NCBI GenBank assembly: GCA_963924555.1
Contig: OZ004582.1
Span: forward strand, 2,232,001 to 2,296,000
Length of the DNA stretch: 64,000 nucleotides
DNA from: Crambe crambe
Lineage: Eukaryota > Porifera > Demospongiae > Poecilosclerida > Crambeidae
Direction of reading: 5' to 3'
The notes under the pieces were generated by a model. That model was not told the DNA's origin. It ran no database searches and worked only from the letters and a program-made list of their open reading frames with translations. Numbering within the stretch: the first letter of the stretch is position 1; each line of letters starts with the position of its first letter. Shown here piece after piece: positions 21,889 through 33,300 of the stretch. A program made the translations under genes and the position numbers.

Positions 21889-24800
21889 GGCCACTCCAAG
21901 TTGCATGTTAGTTTCAGGTCCCCTCGCGCATTGAAATTTCAATTTATGCCTGTTTGAGGATATTATGACATCATCCTAATTAGTACCACGTGCGCGCTTT
22001 TGACACTTGACCAGCTGGCCACGGTTATTTGACAGCTCTCTAGTCTCTACACTTGTATCTCTGGTGAGTATTAAATAGTGCTAACACTAGCTAAAGAAAG
22101 ATAATTAGCTAGTTTTGACACAGTAGTCTCACAAGCCCCAGTCAGATCTGATGACTTGCTAGCTTTATTAAATAGTTTCTGGCTGAACGAGACTTTTATA
22201 GCCTGCTGATTAACCACATATTTTCCTTCATACAACAGGCTGTTGAAAATGAATATAGTGAATGTGTGTGCAGTCAAGTCTGGTAGTATTCTCTACCCAT
22301 GGAAAATACATTCGGTGTCCATCCCAGGAGTATCTGTACTTGATTTTTTTTCCTCCAAAGTGGAGCCCGAACTTCCAGGTTCAGATACATATGCTCTCAA
22401 AGAAGCCTACCTAGGAAGGTCACATGACAATCTTGACCGTGTTGACCTGTCGTTGCCCCTCAATGATTGTATACTACTCTTTGGGCATTTCTTGAAATAT
22501 GTTGTCAAGACTGGCCAAGCATCAATAGGGGGGATAATACCTACTAATGCCTTTACAGTGTTAATGGAGGCTGCAAAAATCCAGTCTTCTCATTCTTTCT
22601 TGCCCGACCGCAGGAATGCCTGTACAATTCCCTGTTGGAGTATCTGGATAAGCATAACTTGAAGTGGTCAGCATCTGAGGTTTCTAGCTATGGAAAAAAG
22701 TTCCTGAAAGCTTTAACTGATATTGATGGACAACATGATCGATCTAATCGTCAGTCATGCATCATCCCGGAAGTGTTTCAAATTTTCCAGGGATATAATC
22801 GTCCAGAATTACATGGTAACAGGAAAAGAGCAGCAGCAAACTTTTCCCGTACAGATCTTGAATCCTACTGTCATACAGTGTATCAGTGTCTACTCGGTGA
22901 TTATTGGGGACGAAAAGATTGGAAATCATTTAAAGCAGATGTCAGCCGTCTTCTAAATGCCATCACAAAATATACAGATGAATTGGAGCAACATAACAAA
23001 CGAACGAAACATAATCACCAGTGTCCATCACCTGTAAGAGAAGTAAGCTCTAGTATTTCTTACTCTTTAGTTGCTCCATCTACATCAATCCATTCCCAGC
23101 TGTTGATAATTGATGAAATTGTAACAAATTCATCATCACTCTCCTGTTGATGCTAGGCATCGGTACAATTTTTTTGCAACTGTTGAAAGGTGGCCTCAGT
23201 TTACCGGTGGTTCATTTGTCATTCAAGACAGGGAACAATATTGGTGATCTTCATTATGTATGGCGTGGAAACACTGAAGACACTGATGTAGCTCTCCTTG
23301 AAAAAAATTTAGCAGTAGTTGAGAAACTTCAGCCATCATGCGTCGAGCAATGTTTGTTAAGTTTGGTCGAGTATCTTCTGGAATTAAACCTGCTGTTTTG
23401 CGTTGCTATTATCGAGAACTAACAGGTGATAATGTGTCTTCTAGTAATCTTACAGAAGAGAAAGTGGATAAACACGTTAAACAGCTGCTAGACATGGAAC
23501 CAGAAGATCCCCAGACTATTGCTGATCTAGCTGATGGTAACTCACCCGAGCGAAAGACTAAATTTGATGTATTTTGGTCAGAGTGCTCCAAATTCCTTGC
23601 AGAAGATGTTGGGGAGGCTGTAGATGACCGTCGACACGATACTGTTACCCACTTGGCAAAAGCTATATCTATCCGGGATCTCTTAGAGCAGGTCAAAAGT
23701 CGCTGTCCCTCAGATGCTCTAATTCCAAGTCAGGAATGGCTTAGGCTGCAATTCTGGCCCAAAGTACCTCGTACACATGCAGCAATTCATTATACAGGTC
23801 GACTTTAATGTGAAATTCATGGTTCAACAAAGACAATTTCGTAAGGACCATGAAGATAGTCACTACGCTGCTGCTATTTTCAGATATCAGCGAGAGTGTG
23901 CAATCCGTTTCAAAGAACATTCATTCTTTGCATTGATGACAAACACAAAGGGAACCAGGCTACCCGGTAGCGGCAGCAGAGAGGGGACGCCGAGTAATAG
24001 TTTCTCGTGGCACTTCCTTCCAAGTTGGGGATCATGACTTCACGAAATTTAGCGTAATCCCTTCTGTGGTGCTAAATGTAGACATTCCAGATGATGTGGC
24101 TGATTCGTGGTATTGTGGTAATGTTACAATAACTCTGAAAGAGGCAGCACTGGAACCATCATCTCCCTTTAGACATGCAGCTGAATTGTTTGATTTACTC
24201 AAGCAAGAATCAAAGCCTATTCTTTTCCTCTATAGTGATGGAGGTCCTGACCATCGCCTCACCTATTTGAGTGTGCAAATATCACTTATTGCACTGTTCA
24301 GATCTTTGAATCTTGATTACCTTTGTGCTGCTCGTACTGCACCATGCCAGTCTTGGTGAAATCCTGTCGAGAGGGTGATGTCAACAGTCAATATGGGAAT
24401 GGTTTGATGAGAAGGAGAGGAAGTGATGAGTATGAAGCCCAAGTTGACAAATGTGATAGTTTATCAGACTTGAGAAAAGCAGCTGTGAAGTATCCCAATT
24501 TCTTAGATTCCATCTCTCCAGTAAAAATTCTCTTATCAGACTTATTTCAACGATTGAAGCTGAAGGAGAAGTCTTTTTCAATAGGATCTTCTGCAACTCC
24601 TATGGATATTGAAGCTATCTATGAATTTATTTCCAGAATAGATCCATCGTTGGATTGTACTGGAAGCTTGAGAAAAAGTATTCTTACCACCCACCCTGAT
24701 TTGAAACGATTCTTTGATCATTGCTGTAGACACAGACACTACTTTTTTGAAATTCGAAAATGTAACGAGTCTGCATGTGACATTTGTCTACCTAGACGTC

Positions 24801-25448
24801 TCCAGTCAGCTCAAGCCATTCCCAGACCCTACACTCAGTGGAATAGATGGTCATTATCTCTCTTTTAATGAAGTGTATGGCACATCTACATCTGAAAGTA
24901 GTAGACCATCACTCCAAAAGAAACCCCAGAGGAAGAAGACACTTCCATTTCATGGAGTTTTGCAGCATGTGAAAAATGTGGACATGATGCTAGAGTGCAT
25001 TGAATGTGGCATGTGGCGACTTCTGTACTCCAAAAAAAAGCTCTCAAGATGTGACAGAAAAGAATTACAAAAATGTCTTGACGATTGGGACTTTACTTGT
25101 GGAGCCCAGCTACAAGATCTGTCACTCTCTGGCCCATTGTCTGATTTTTATGTGAGGGAGATATCATGCAATGACCCAATTGAAAAGTTATACTATTCGG
25201 CTAAATATGAATCAATTTGTATATTTTGTGCTCAACCTCAAGCACCAATTGATCCTAACTATTACCCACAATGTGAAAACTGTAAAATCAGAGATCCGGT
25301 TAAAAAGATCTGATTTTTTTTGTTGTTGTGATAATTATTATTATGCATATTTTGTGGTTACATTTTTCTAACTACTATATCCTAGCCCTCTCGCCCCATT
25401 TTTTTGGCATGCAGAGGATCTGAAACTAACATGCAGGTTGGAGTGGCC
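21889..25448 (+). mobile_element. Element B: 3.56-kb DNA transposon with TTA target duplication
   Basis: Left TIR GGCCACTCCAAGTTGCATGT (21889 on, about 30 bp, running to TTAGTTTCAG) is matched by its inverse ending GGAGTGGCC at 25448, with two mismatches. TTA flanks both ends (21886-21888 and 25449-25451). It lies between the end of the element A gene and the right TIR of A. One gene fills it. A 3-bp TTA/TAA duplication is known for PIF/Harbinger, and 3-bp duplications for Zator and some others, but the encoded protein matches none of them in my memory. Confidence 0.8.
22249..25313 (+). pseudogene. Element B protein: DDE-type transposase candidate of unnamed family
   Basis: A likely 5' UTR intron (22064-22238, 175 bp, GTGAGT..CAACAG) ends just before ATG at 22249. 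Recognisable in order: YLGRSHDNLDRVDLS, LEYLDKHNLKWSASEVSSYG, GYNRPELHGNRKR, a helical region with SSGIKPAVLRCYYRELTGD, LIPSQEWLRLQFWP, YTGRLNVKFMVQQRQFRKDH, ERGRRVIVSRGTSFQVGDHD, FLYSDGGPDHRLTYLSVQ (about 24225-24280), a WRNPVERVMSTVNMGM-like segment (about 24350-24405) and a terminal Cys cluster FEIRKCNESACDIC. The acidic residues around the ID-DK region, SDGGPDH and NPVER would make a D-D-E triad. About eight frame changes separate these parts, so this copy is dead. I recall intact relatives in corals and sponges. Confidence 0.65.
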
Positions 25449-25742
25449 TTACCTTTGTTTTGAGCAGAATCATCTCAATAGTATTACGTAATGTTAGTGT
25501 ACGGAAGCTACGTATAGTATACGGATAATTGAATTTTAGCCCCTAGCAACGCATTCAAGCCAAGATTTCTCAATTGATGTCCAGAAGCTATGATGCAAGA
25601 TCTGTTTATAGCTTCAAGGTAACTAGCGCGATCACTCTAAAACTTTGTCGGTGATAACTTCAAACATTATACAATTATTTTATGGAATAAAAAATTTTTT
25701 TTTCACCCTCACCGGATGGAGGGTTGGAGCCGGTCACAGCTG

Positions 25743-25899
25743 ATGTGCTACCTGTGTCAATCTTAGATTGATGCTCAATATTTGGACCCTTTAGAATCAT
25801 ATTCACAAGAGACAACAGAGATTTTGGTACCGAATCTTGCTGGCAATTAGGCTTGAATGATCAATCATAGTTGAACTTTTTGTCAAACTTTCCTTTGCA
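25743..25899. other. Spacer
   Basis: Short flank of element A; nothing recognised. Confidence 0.4.
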
Positions 25900-26480
25900 C
25901 CTGCTCTTAGCATTGCATTGCTGTCATTATCTTTATAGCATTACCAACATCAAAAGTGAGAAGTACATCTCTCCCTTGTGAATGAGCCTGTAGATCAGGG
26001 ACAGAAACATCTAGTTGTTCTAGTCGAGCCTTGTACATGCGTGCCAGATCAGACAGTTTAAATGTAGGAACAAATATCACCAACTCAGCAAATGCAATGC
26101 CAGTGAGACGAGCGTCAACACCTGTATCAGCACTTGTACTGTCTGCAGCAGCACTTGCTTGCAAGGCATTTGGTGTGATACTTTGCCTCTATCTCCAGTA
26201 GCAAGTTTGGCCAGCAGATCAGTGTCTTCCACACTCTGACATCAATATCATGTGTATAAGCTCTGTGAAGAGTAGTAGAGCCAGCTGGCTCATTGCAAAG
26301 GAAGCATATGTCTTCTGTGAGGTCAACTTTATCATGTCTGGATCGTGTGGCAACAGGTGATGGACCAGTCTTCACATTTTTGAATTTCATTGAGTGCTCT
26401 AGTCATTCAAGCTTTGTTTGATTGGCTTTCAAGCGACATGCTTTATGCCATCGAGCACTATGTCTCCTCAGAGTTGCTTC
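25900..26480 (-). pseudogene. N-terminal fragment of unnamed Cys-rich family (ICFLCNEPAG type)
   Basis: Minus strand: SARWHKACRLKANQ (about 26460-26420), EDICFLCNEPAGSTTLHRA (about 26315-26260), DIDVRVWK, DLLAKLATGD, IEAKYHTKCLAS (about 26190-26155), then GIAFAELVIFV and FKLSDLARMYKARLEQL (about 26070-26015), SVPDLQAHSQGRDVLLTFD. The C-x2-C..H..H-x2-C layout suggests one zinc site. The same order occurs in an uncharacterised family that I recall from cnidarians and sponges. Two or three frame changes; the 3' part of the gene is absent. Confidence 0.55.
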
Positions 26481-26599
26481 AATGCCATCCCCATCATCAA
26501 CTCGTGGTTCATTGGTAACTGTCCAAGTTCAGAAAACCTAGCAAGGTGAGCTGTTAATGAGATATAGCCATACACAAGTCATGATATTCAGAATGAGAT

Positions 26600-27783
26600 C
26601 TTGCAAACCATGGCCCTGCATATCTTACGAAGTTTACTTGTAAGTATCCAATCATCTATGATTGATGAAACAACTGAAGAGTAGTCTTTCGTTGGGTAGA
26701 TTCCCAACTAGTGTCTCAAAGATTTTATTGGTCTATATGTTACAGACTTAATAACTTCGAATGCTCTTGTTGCTTTAATCAAGGACGTACTGCTCCGGAT
26801 GAATCTGAAACTGGAGAACTGCAGGTGTCAATGTCATGATGGTGCTAGCAATTTGAGGGGTAGAATTTCTGGTGTAGCCACACAGATCCTCAATGATGAG
26901 CCACGTGCAATCTACACCCACTGTTATGGCCATGCCCTTAATCTAGCATGTCAGGATACAGTACGTAGTGTTAAGGTGATCAAAGATGCACTTGATGATA
27001 TAGCACCTGCAGAGCCTGGTTTTCGAACCCTTTGTCCTACTAGATGGACAGTCAAAGCTGACTCTTTACATAGTGTAATAGTAAACTACTCGGTCTTGCA
27101 AGCCAGCTTAGATACCTTTACTGAAATGGCTGCACAGGGGAAATGTCTGCTAGGTATTGCTTCACAGTTGGACAAGTTTGATTTTCTTTTCGGTGTCTTT
27201 TTGGGAGAAAAGGTCTTGAGATTAGCAGGTAATAGTGCTGCTCTCCTTACATGTGATGCCTTGTCAGCTTTTCGAAATAACATTGAATTTGAGCATAGTG
27301 TACTTCTGAAAGCATCAGAAGTAGGTATTGAAGAGCCAGTCCTTCCATGGAGACGAAAAGCGCCAAGTCGCTTTGAAATTTACAGACCTCAATATTTTGA
27401 AGCACGTCAGCTAAGGAGCGGTTTGACGAGCCAGGTTACAAAGTATGGCAATGACTTCAGTGCTCAAGACACAGCTTCGAATCCTTTCAACCAAGTTTGT
27501 AGTAACACCCGTTTCTTTATCAGCAGTTAGTGTTGATCTTGGTGAGGCAAAGTCTGTCTTTCAGAGGTTGTGAAATTAATTTGGTAATGCCAGCAACCAA
27601 TCTACCAGTGAGCGCTCTTTTTCTGAAAGACGTACCTCAGCATGAAGCAACAACGCCTTAACAATTTTATGCTGCTGCATGTCCACAAGGAGTTAACTGA
27701 TAAACTTGACTTGATAGCTTGTGCAAATGACTTTGTGTCAGCTAATGAACATCGGCTGCAAGTGTTTGGAAAATTTCAGTAAG
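26600..27783 (+). pseudogene. hAT transposase, near full-length relic
   Basis: Plus strand: VTDLITSNALVALIKDVLLR (about 26745-26800) leads to an open stretch 26799-27530 with CQCHDGASNLRGRISG, IYTHCYGHALNLACQDTVRS, LCPTRWTVKADSLHSVI and SQLDKFDFLFGVFLGEKVLR. After frame changes the end is SERSFSERRTYLSMKQQRLN and MLLHVHKELTDKLDLIA with a stop near 27781. These are canonical landmarks of the ZMYM1/DUF4371 hAT group. Only the N-terminal third is unclear. Breaks: several stops before 26799 and two or three changes after 27480. Confidence 0.85.
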
Positions 27784-28999
27784 CACTGTTCTTTTCAGTC
27801 ACCTCACATTTTATTTCTATATAGTACACACCATTTCATTATAATACAGCGCGTGCTTACGCGCGCATAATACAACCTGACCACCTCAAAATTGCTTCCC
27901 AATACCATTTTTTTTCATAGATGGATTCTCATTCATGATCCAAAAATCGATGTTGTTTGGCAGTCTGTTGCAATAAAGTTAGCATGCTGGAAAGAGACCA
28001 TTTGGTACTTGGCCTGAAGAAACTCGATGTGACGGTTATACTTGAAGCAGAAGGTTGACTAGTACAACTAATTTTCTTGGTTTTTTGAGGTAGGGATTGT
28101 ACAGTAATTCCAGCCTTTTCAGCTCTAGCTGGGTGTCTCAAATTTTGAACTTCATTAGTAACTTTGTTCTCCAGGAGGTTTGTTAAAAAAATAAAAAAAT
28201 AAAAAAGGCAGATTAGCTAAAAGGGTTATGAAAGACTTACATAGCCACCATCAACACTATCTCTAAGCTTGGGACCAGTTTCCATCTGGAGATGGTTGAT
28301 TAGTAAAAAAAGAATTCCAGATTTAATAGCAGAAGTTGTCTCTGTTGAAAATTGTGTTGGAATTGTAAGACGTTCTGCCCAGTCCACTTGAGAGCTAGAT
28401 TAACACAGGAGTTCTTACATGGGTGTAATTCTAATTATAGAACACTACACTTCAAAGGATCATTGCCTGGTGCAAAAAATACCTTTCTGATTTTATCATT
28501 ATCTTTTCTTTAGTCTTAATAGCACTACATAAATATATAATATATAGCTAGCTAGGTAGCTTCTAATTAATAACAGTCATGAGGGAGGTTAGTAGCTATC
28601 TATCAACAAATTTTGGCAATTCAGAAGCTCTATAATGTACAATACATTGTTCTTTGACTCAACATTAATCATTAAATCGTATGTAGCACGCGTGCATTCA
28701 CTAGCTAGCTAGCTAGCTAGATCTGGCTCCAGACCTTATCCACATGAGTGAAATTAACTAATACACAATAAGAACAGCACTATGTCCCTCTCAAGCGAAG
28801 TTTATGGTCAAAAACAAAAGGTACGATACGATACGATAGAGAAGGGAATGTGGATGCCTGAAGAATGATCAAGGCCTGTAGTACCCAAGAGCACCACTAT
28901 TGATGTCTTCTATCTATGCACTAACACTATAGCTATATATTCTCACCTCATTGGCCCATTATCAGTAGCGTAGAGAGGTCAAAAATACGGACATCTCGT
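27784..28999. other. Gene-poor, simple repeats
   Basis: A GC-rich alternating tract CGCGCGTGCTTACGCGCGC at about 27848-27867 resembles the GCGCATAAGCGCGCGT next to the hAT end at 5970. A GCTA microsatellite lies at about 28696-28720 and a GATAC run at 28822-28840. No gene recognised. Confidence 0.45.
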
Positions 29000-29420
29000 T
29001 TGAACACTGCAACAATCCATATTGAGTAGCCTGTACACTTTCCATTCAATTTTTAACAAAATTAATGCAGAGGTAAAAGCTGGCCGAATTGAAGCCTCCA
29101 GAAAGTGGAGTATGCTACAACATGAACAGAGTCGTTCCTATTTGCAGCTTCTCTGTAGATATTCCAAATTTCTCTCTTTGATACAGAGTATTTGCAGGAA
29201 GCCTCTTGGTGTTGCCATGTACCCTGGGAGCTATTCCATTCTTGCTGAGGGAGCTTTTAATGTTAGAAAGCTTCTTCTTGCTTATGTCATGCAGAAACGA
29301 GAACATACTTCTGCAGATCAGTTTTCCCTGGTGCTGAAAACTGGTGTAGTTGTTCCTGTTGGAGGAATTAGTGGTTGCAAGGTGTCTTTATTCGGTGGAA
29401 TGGAATGTTAAATTGAGCAT
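29000..29420 (-). pseudogene. Fragment related to the element A protein N-terminal part
   Basis: Minus strand: FLHDISKKKLSNIKSSLSKN and GIAPRVHGNTKRLPANTL (about 29300-29200). The element A protein has the same LKNIKxHY..GLTARVHKNTKRLPKNTL block, so this is a separate, diverged member. The opposite-strand frame at 29022-29411 is its shadow. No TIRs seen near it. Confidence 0.55.
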
Positions 29421-30589
29421 GCGCAATAGTTTTAAGCTATTAGCATGTGGAGCGTCATACAGACTAGGTGGATCAAGATAAATCTCTTCTAATCTGTTTG
29501 TCAAGTTTGTCATTATGGCAGAAGGGACCCCTAGCTGTCCCATAGTAATAACTGATTCACCCGTGAAAGTGATGGATGGACAGCAGTACCGGTTAGTGTC
29601 TTTTTCTGTATCAACGTATCAGTTGTAATTTTGTGAGGCCAGATAGTGCATCTCTGATAGCTATGTAGAAGTAGTTGGTTTATCTATGTAGAAGTTTATC
29701 ACCTTTGCCTTCAGGCTCAGGTTATGTTTTCACACTATTTATTGGCAGACCAGATTTTCAATTGCTATTTTTAGCACTTTCAGCGATTCAATTGGAGTAC
29801 CCCTCCGGTTTCCAAATAATTATTCATCTATCAGAGAGTGCGGTAGCACTCTCTAAGTAGGGATGGCAGGTCAAAGTCCATAGGACAATATAAACTAAAA
29901 ACTCTTCTTTCTCTTCTACCCTTACTCTACAGGTTCTCAGAAGGCTACAGTGAATTATTATATAAGAGAGGAGTATGTTCAAAAGCCAAAAATTCATTCG
30001 CTAACATAAGAAAAAAACGAGTTCTAAAATTGACCTTTCGTTCTTTTTCTTTATAATAAGGATAATAATAATAATCAGATCGACGTACCGACTTACTGGC
30101 TATAGTCATCGAAATTCTGCTTTGGCCATCTGTTAGAGCGGCACCTAGAGGCTGATCTTTTGCTATTAGTTTTGACTAAGGCTCTACAATCTTTCTACGC
30201 CATTTTGAAGGGGGCGGGGCTTATGGGCGGAGCCACGTAAGCTTAAGTTTAGCTATAGCCAAGGTCTTCATTTATTATCTGATGATGTTCCAGTCACTCC
30301 TTGCTGAATTACAGTACATTATAGCCAGTACTTTGCTGTAGTGTAGTCAGCTCACTTCACCATGCCGTGTACATGTCATTTACATTGCTGTTGCTGTAAA
30401 GTTTTATATCAACAAAACTTAAATAGCTAAACAAATTGTTCAACCAGAGACACTGTATGTACCTACAAAAGAGGTTTATGTAGAGCTGGCTTTGTACTGT
30501 AGCCTCCCTCATTCAACTTCAAGCACTAAGAAAAAGGATAGAAACAAGTGAGCGTAAAAAATTTCTTCAAATAAAAAGGTTAAGTAGGG
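29421..30589. other. Spacer, one possible orphan exon
   Basis: A short plus frame ATGGCAGAAGGGACC (29515 on) runs to a GTTAGT donor at about 29592, encoding AEGTPSCPIVITDSPVKVM; no partner exon found. A TAA/ATA microsatellite lies near 30062-30076. Nothing else recognised. Confidence 0.35.
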
Positions 30590-31140
30590 ATAAACCAGCA
30601 AGAGCCATACAAAGGAACTACTTGAATTAGTTCATTCTGATGTGTGTGGGAAAATGAATGAGAAATCGATTAGAGGAGCCTCACCTTCACTGATGATAAA
30701 ACACATTGAAAGCATTGGTTGAGAATTCCAGTGGAAAAAGATTGAAAACACTTCTTCGCTCAGATAATAGAGGGGAGTACACCTCGAAAAGATTCGAAAC
30801 CTACATGAAGTCAGAACATACACCTAAATAAAATGGGGTTGCAGAAAGATTAAATCGAACCCTTGTTGAATCGTCTCTGCTAGATGCCAAACTCCCACAC
30901 AAGTTCTGGGCCGAAGCCATTTCAACTGCTGTGTACTTGAGGAACAGTGTCCTACTAAAGTTGTTAAGGGGATGACACCTTATGAAGCATGGCATGGAAA
31001 GAACCCAAAAGTGGAACATTTAAGGATGAGCGTAGCAAGCTTGATTCAAAGGCAAGAAAGTGTATCCTATTAGGATATGGCCAAGAAACGAAGGGGTACA
31101 GATTGCATACTTGTAAGGGTCAAAGAATAGTTTGAGTAGA
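30590..31140 (+). mobile_element. Ty1/copia integrase fossil
   Basis: Plus strand: LELVHSDVCGKMN opens the integrase core, LRSDNRGEYTSKRFETY carries its second catalytic aspartate, and NGVAERLNRTLVES, KFWAEAISTAVYLRN and MTPYEAWHGKNPKVEHLRM follow. These are standard copia-clade integrase landmarks. No LTR, gag or reverse transcriptase was found near it. Old and broken, with several breaks. Confidence 0.9.
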
Positions 31141-31420
31141 GGGTTATATCCTTCTTAAACCAAATCTGGTTCTTTTCTCTTTCTTTTTAGTTTCTGAAGG
31201 CTGATGGTCAATAATTGATATTTGTGCTCTAGCCTGAGCTTTGTATCTCTCATATTATTGCATAATAGTACTGGCAGATTTCTGACCCGGCAAAGTCTAC
31301 AGTATTTATTTGCTGCACTTCCCATGTGATTTAAGTAATTCAGATGATCTTGAATTGTCAGCCAATATGCTGAGTACTGGTGCCACTACTAAAACTTCTC
31401 TCTCATCGTACATAGCTGAT
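31141..31420. other. Spacer
   Basis: Nothing recognised. Confidence 0.4.
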
Positions 31421-33300
31421 GCTTGATGGTCCTACTGTACCGCATAGGTATTCTAAATGGTAGCTATTTCCATGGCTTTTTTGATGGTCCAACTGTGGCC
31501 ATAGCCAGTTTGTTAATGGCTATAGCCAACTATTAATGTCAGTCACATAGCTTATGTTTCCATTTTTGATGGTCCAACTATTAGGTACTATAGCCAGTTT
31601 ATTAATGGATTATTCGTAATGGTTAGTCTTTTCTTTGAATGGCAGTCTAAATTGCTATAGCTGATGTTTCCATTGTGATAGCATAATAATAGCTAGCCAG
31701 TTTAGCTGTAGCTGTTGTGTTTCCATAGCCATTCTAACTGGAGGTACACAGTCTTAGCTTATAATTAGTGTGTATATTCCTCCTAACCACAGATGGCCCT
31801 TATTCCCTGAATAGCAATCATCGACTCAATGGATATGAATCTTCAAACTGGATGGCTCTACCATGATCCGAATATCAATTTTGCAGACCCTCAACTATCA
31901 CTGTTTCAGTCCAATTTGCATCATATCTTTGAATTATGTGAGCTCCCTCAAAATCAGCTCATTCAAAGACCATAACCATGTTTTCTATATCTATATCAAT
32001 CATCATCTGTGTAGTTGTTCATTCCTTATTATTCAGTTATGTAAAACTAATGATCAGTAAAGTATTTTAGTTACACAATTGTCACTGTGGCAGGCTGGAG
32101 CTGTTTTCATAACCCTATTGTTACTAGCCAAATGGCAGTCTAAATAGCTACCAGGCCCAGGGAGATGGAAGCGCCGTGAGACAAATCCTCTTTCCGACCG
32201 GGTACCCCTACGTAAGTTCATTGCTATAGCCAGTTAGTTTGTTAAAATGGCAGATATAGCCGATGTTTCCAATAGCCAGTTTGTTAAAATGTCTATAACC
32301 AGTTTGTTAATCCAAGTTATGCAGAAGGTGGACACAAGGTTGGAAATGAAATTTCAGCTATAGCTAGCTATAGCTACACACACTTTGTAGCTGATTCGAG
32401 TTGATCACACACTTCAGTAGATGATAGCAAATCCAACTCTTCCGATACATAATTAGCCTTCATCAGCTGAAATACCGGTGCATTGCATATTGAACCTTCA
32501 GCTTCTTGTCTATTCACGCATGGTGCCTAGGTTATAATTTTTCACAAGACGGATATGAATCTAAACATTCAACACGATGCCTAGCCTCACTTTGACATCC
32601 ATAAATTTTTTTGTCCTACCAATGCTATAGACTTTGTGTTTTCCAACTGTAAGTACACTGATGTTTCAACCACCTTATAATTAATTTTTGTTGTGTGTAT
32701 ATTCCTCCTAACTACAACTGACGGCCCTTATTCCTATCTGAATAGCAATTGTCGACTCAATGGATATGAATCTTCAAACTGGATGGCTCTACCATAGTTC
32801 TATCACAGCTTTCCTATCCGAATATCAATTGTGCAGAAACTCTGCTACAGCTTTCCTATAATAACTATATGAATCATCATTACAGATATGCAATATACTA
32901 GTATATCCCTACAAAGTTCTTCGAATTCTGTAAAGTCGTTAAATTACAGGTCGTATCTCGAAAACCATCAGGGTGATTTCTATACAATATACTAGTATTA
33001 TCGTTATTGAAATCCATCATGACATACAAGATACTAAGGCAATGTGAAACATTTGACAGTGAGCAAGTGCTTCAGATTTTGAGGCAGTCTACATAGAAAG
33101 TTATGTAAGTGGTGGGAAGCTCCATACAGAAAGCTGTAAATGAATCCACTTTGATAAGCTTACACACATATCTGAATTTATTCAAATTCCATTAGTTATT
33201 ACCGCAATACCATATCTCGAAAACCTTCGGGGGGACTTCTATGAAATTACAGATACACAACAATTATACTAGTATATCCCCACAACAATTTAGTTATTAT
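31421..33300 (+). repeat. Kilobase-scale repeat, left copy (inverted partner at 42820-43990)
   Basis: Contains sub-blocks with CCATAGCCAGTTTGTTAATGG and GATGGTCCAACTGT motifs (31430-31760, again at 32220-32310), a block GACTCAATGGATATGAATC (twice: about 31831 and 32752), the ATACTAGTAT palindrome core (about 32888-33290) and a TGATAAGCTTACACAC segment. In inverted order the same blocks make up 42820-43990, at roughly 85-95 percent similarity by eye. About 600 bp near 31890-32640 are extra in this copy. No protein coding. Confidence 0.85.

Larger units (their letters stand above)
18805..25742 (+). mobile_element. Element A: TIR-bounded DNA transposon-like unit, interrupted by element B
   Basis: The left end CAGCTGTGACCGGCTCC (18805-18821) with CCCTCCGTCCGGTG behind it is matched in inverted form at the right end, where CACCGGATGGAGGG and GGAGCCGGTCACAGCTG occupy 25710-25742. 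The TIRs are about 33-37 bp with one 3-4 bp indel and one mismatch. Because the outermost CAGCTG is palindromic, the exact boundary and the target duplication cannot be fixed by eye. Between the ends lie one gene in the same direction (19144-21643) and the whole of element B (21889-25448). Without B the unit is about 3.4 kb. This geometry says A inserted first and B later. Confidence 0.7.

Noticed and set aside
29022-29411. 129-codon plus-strand frame
   Set aside because: Antisense shadow of the element A-like fragment on the minus strand.
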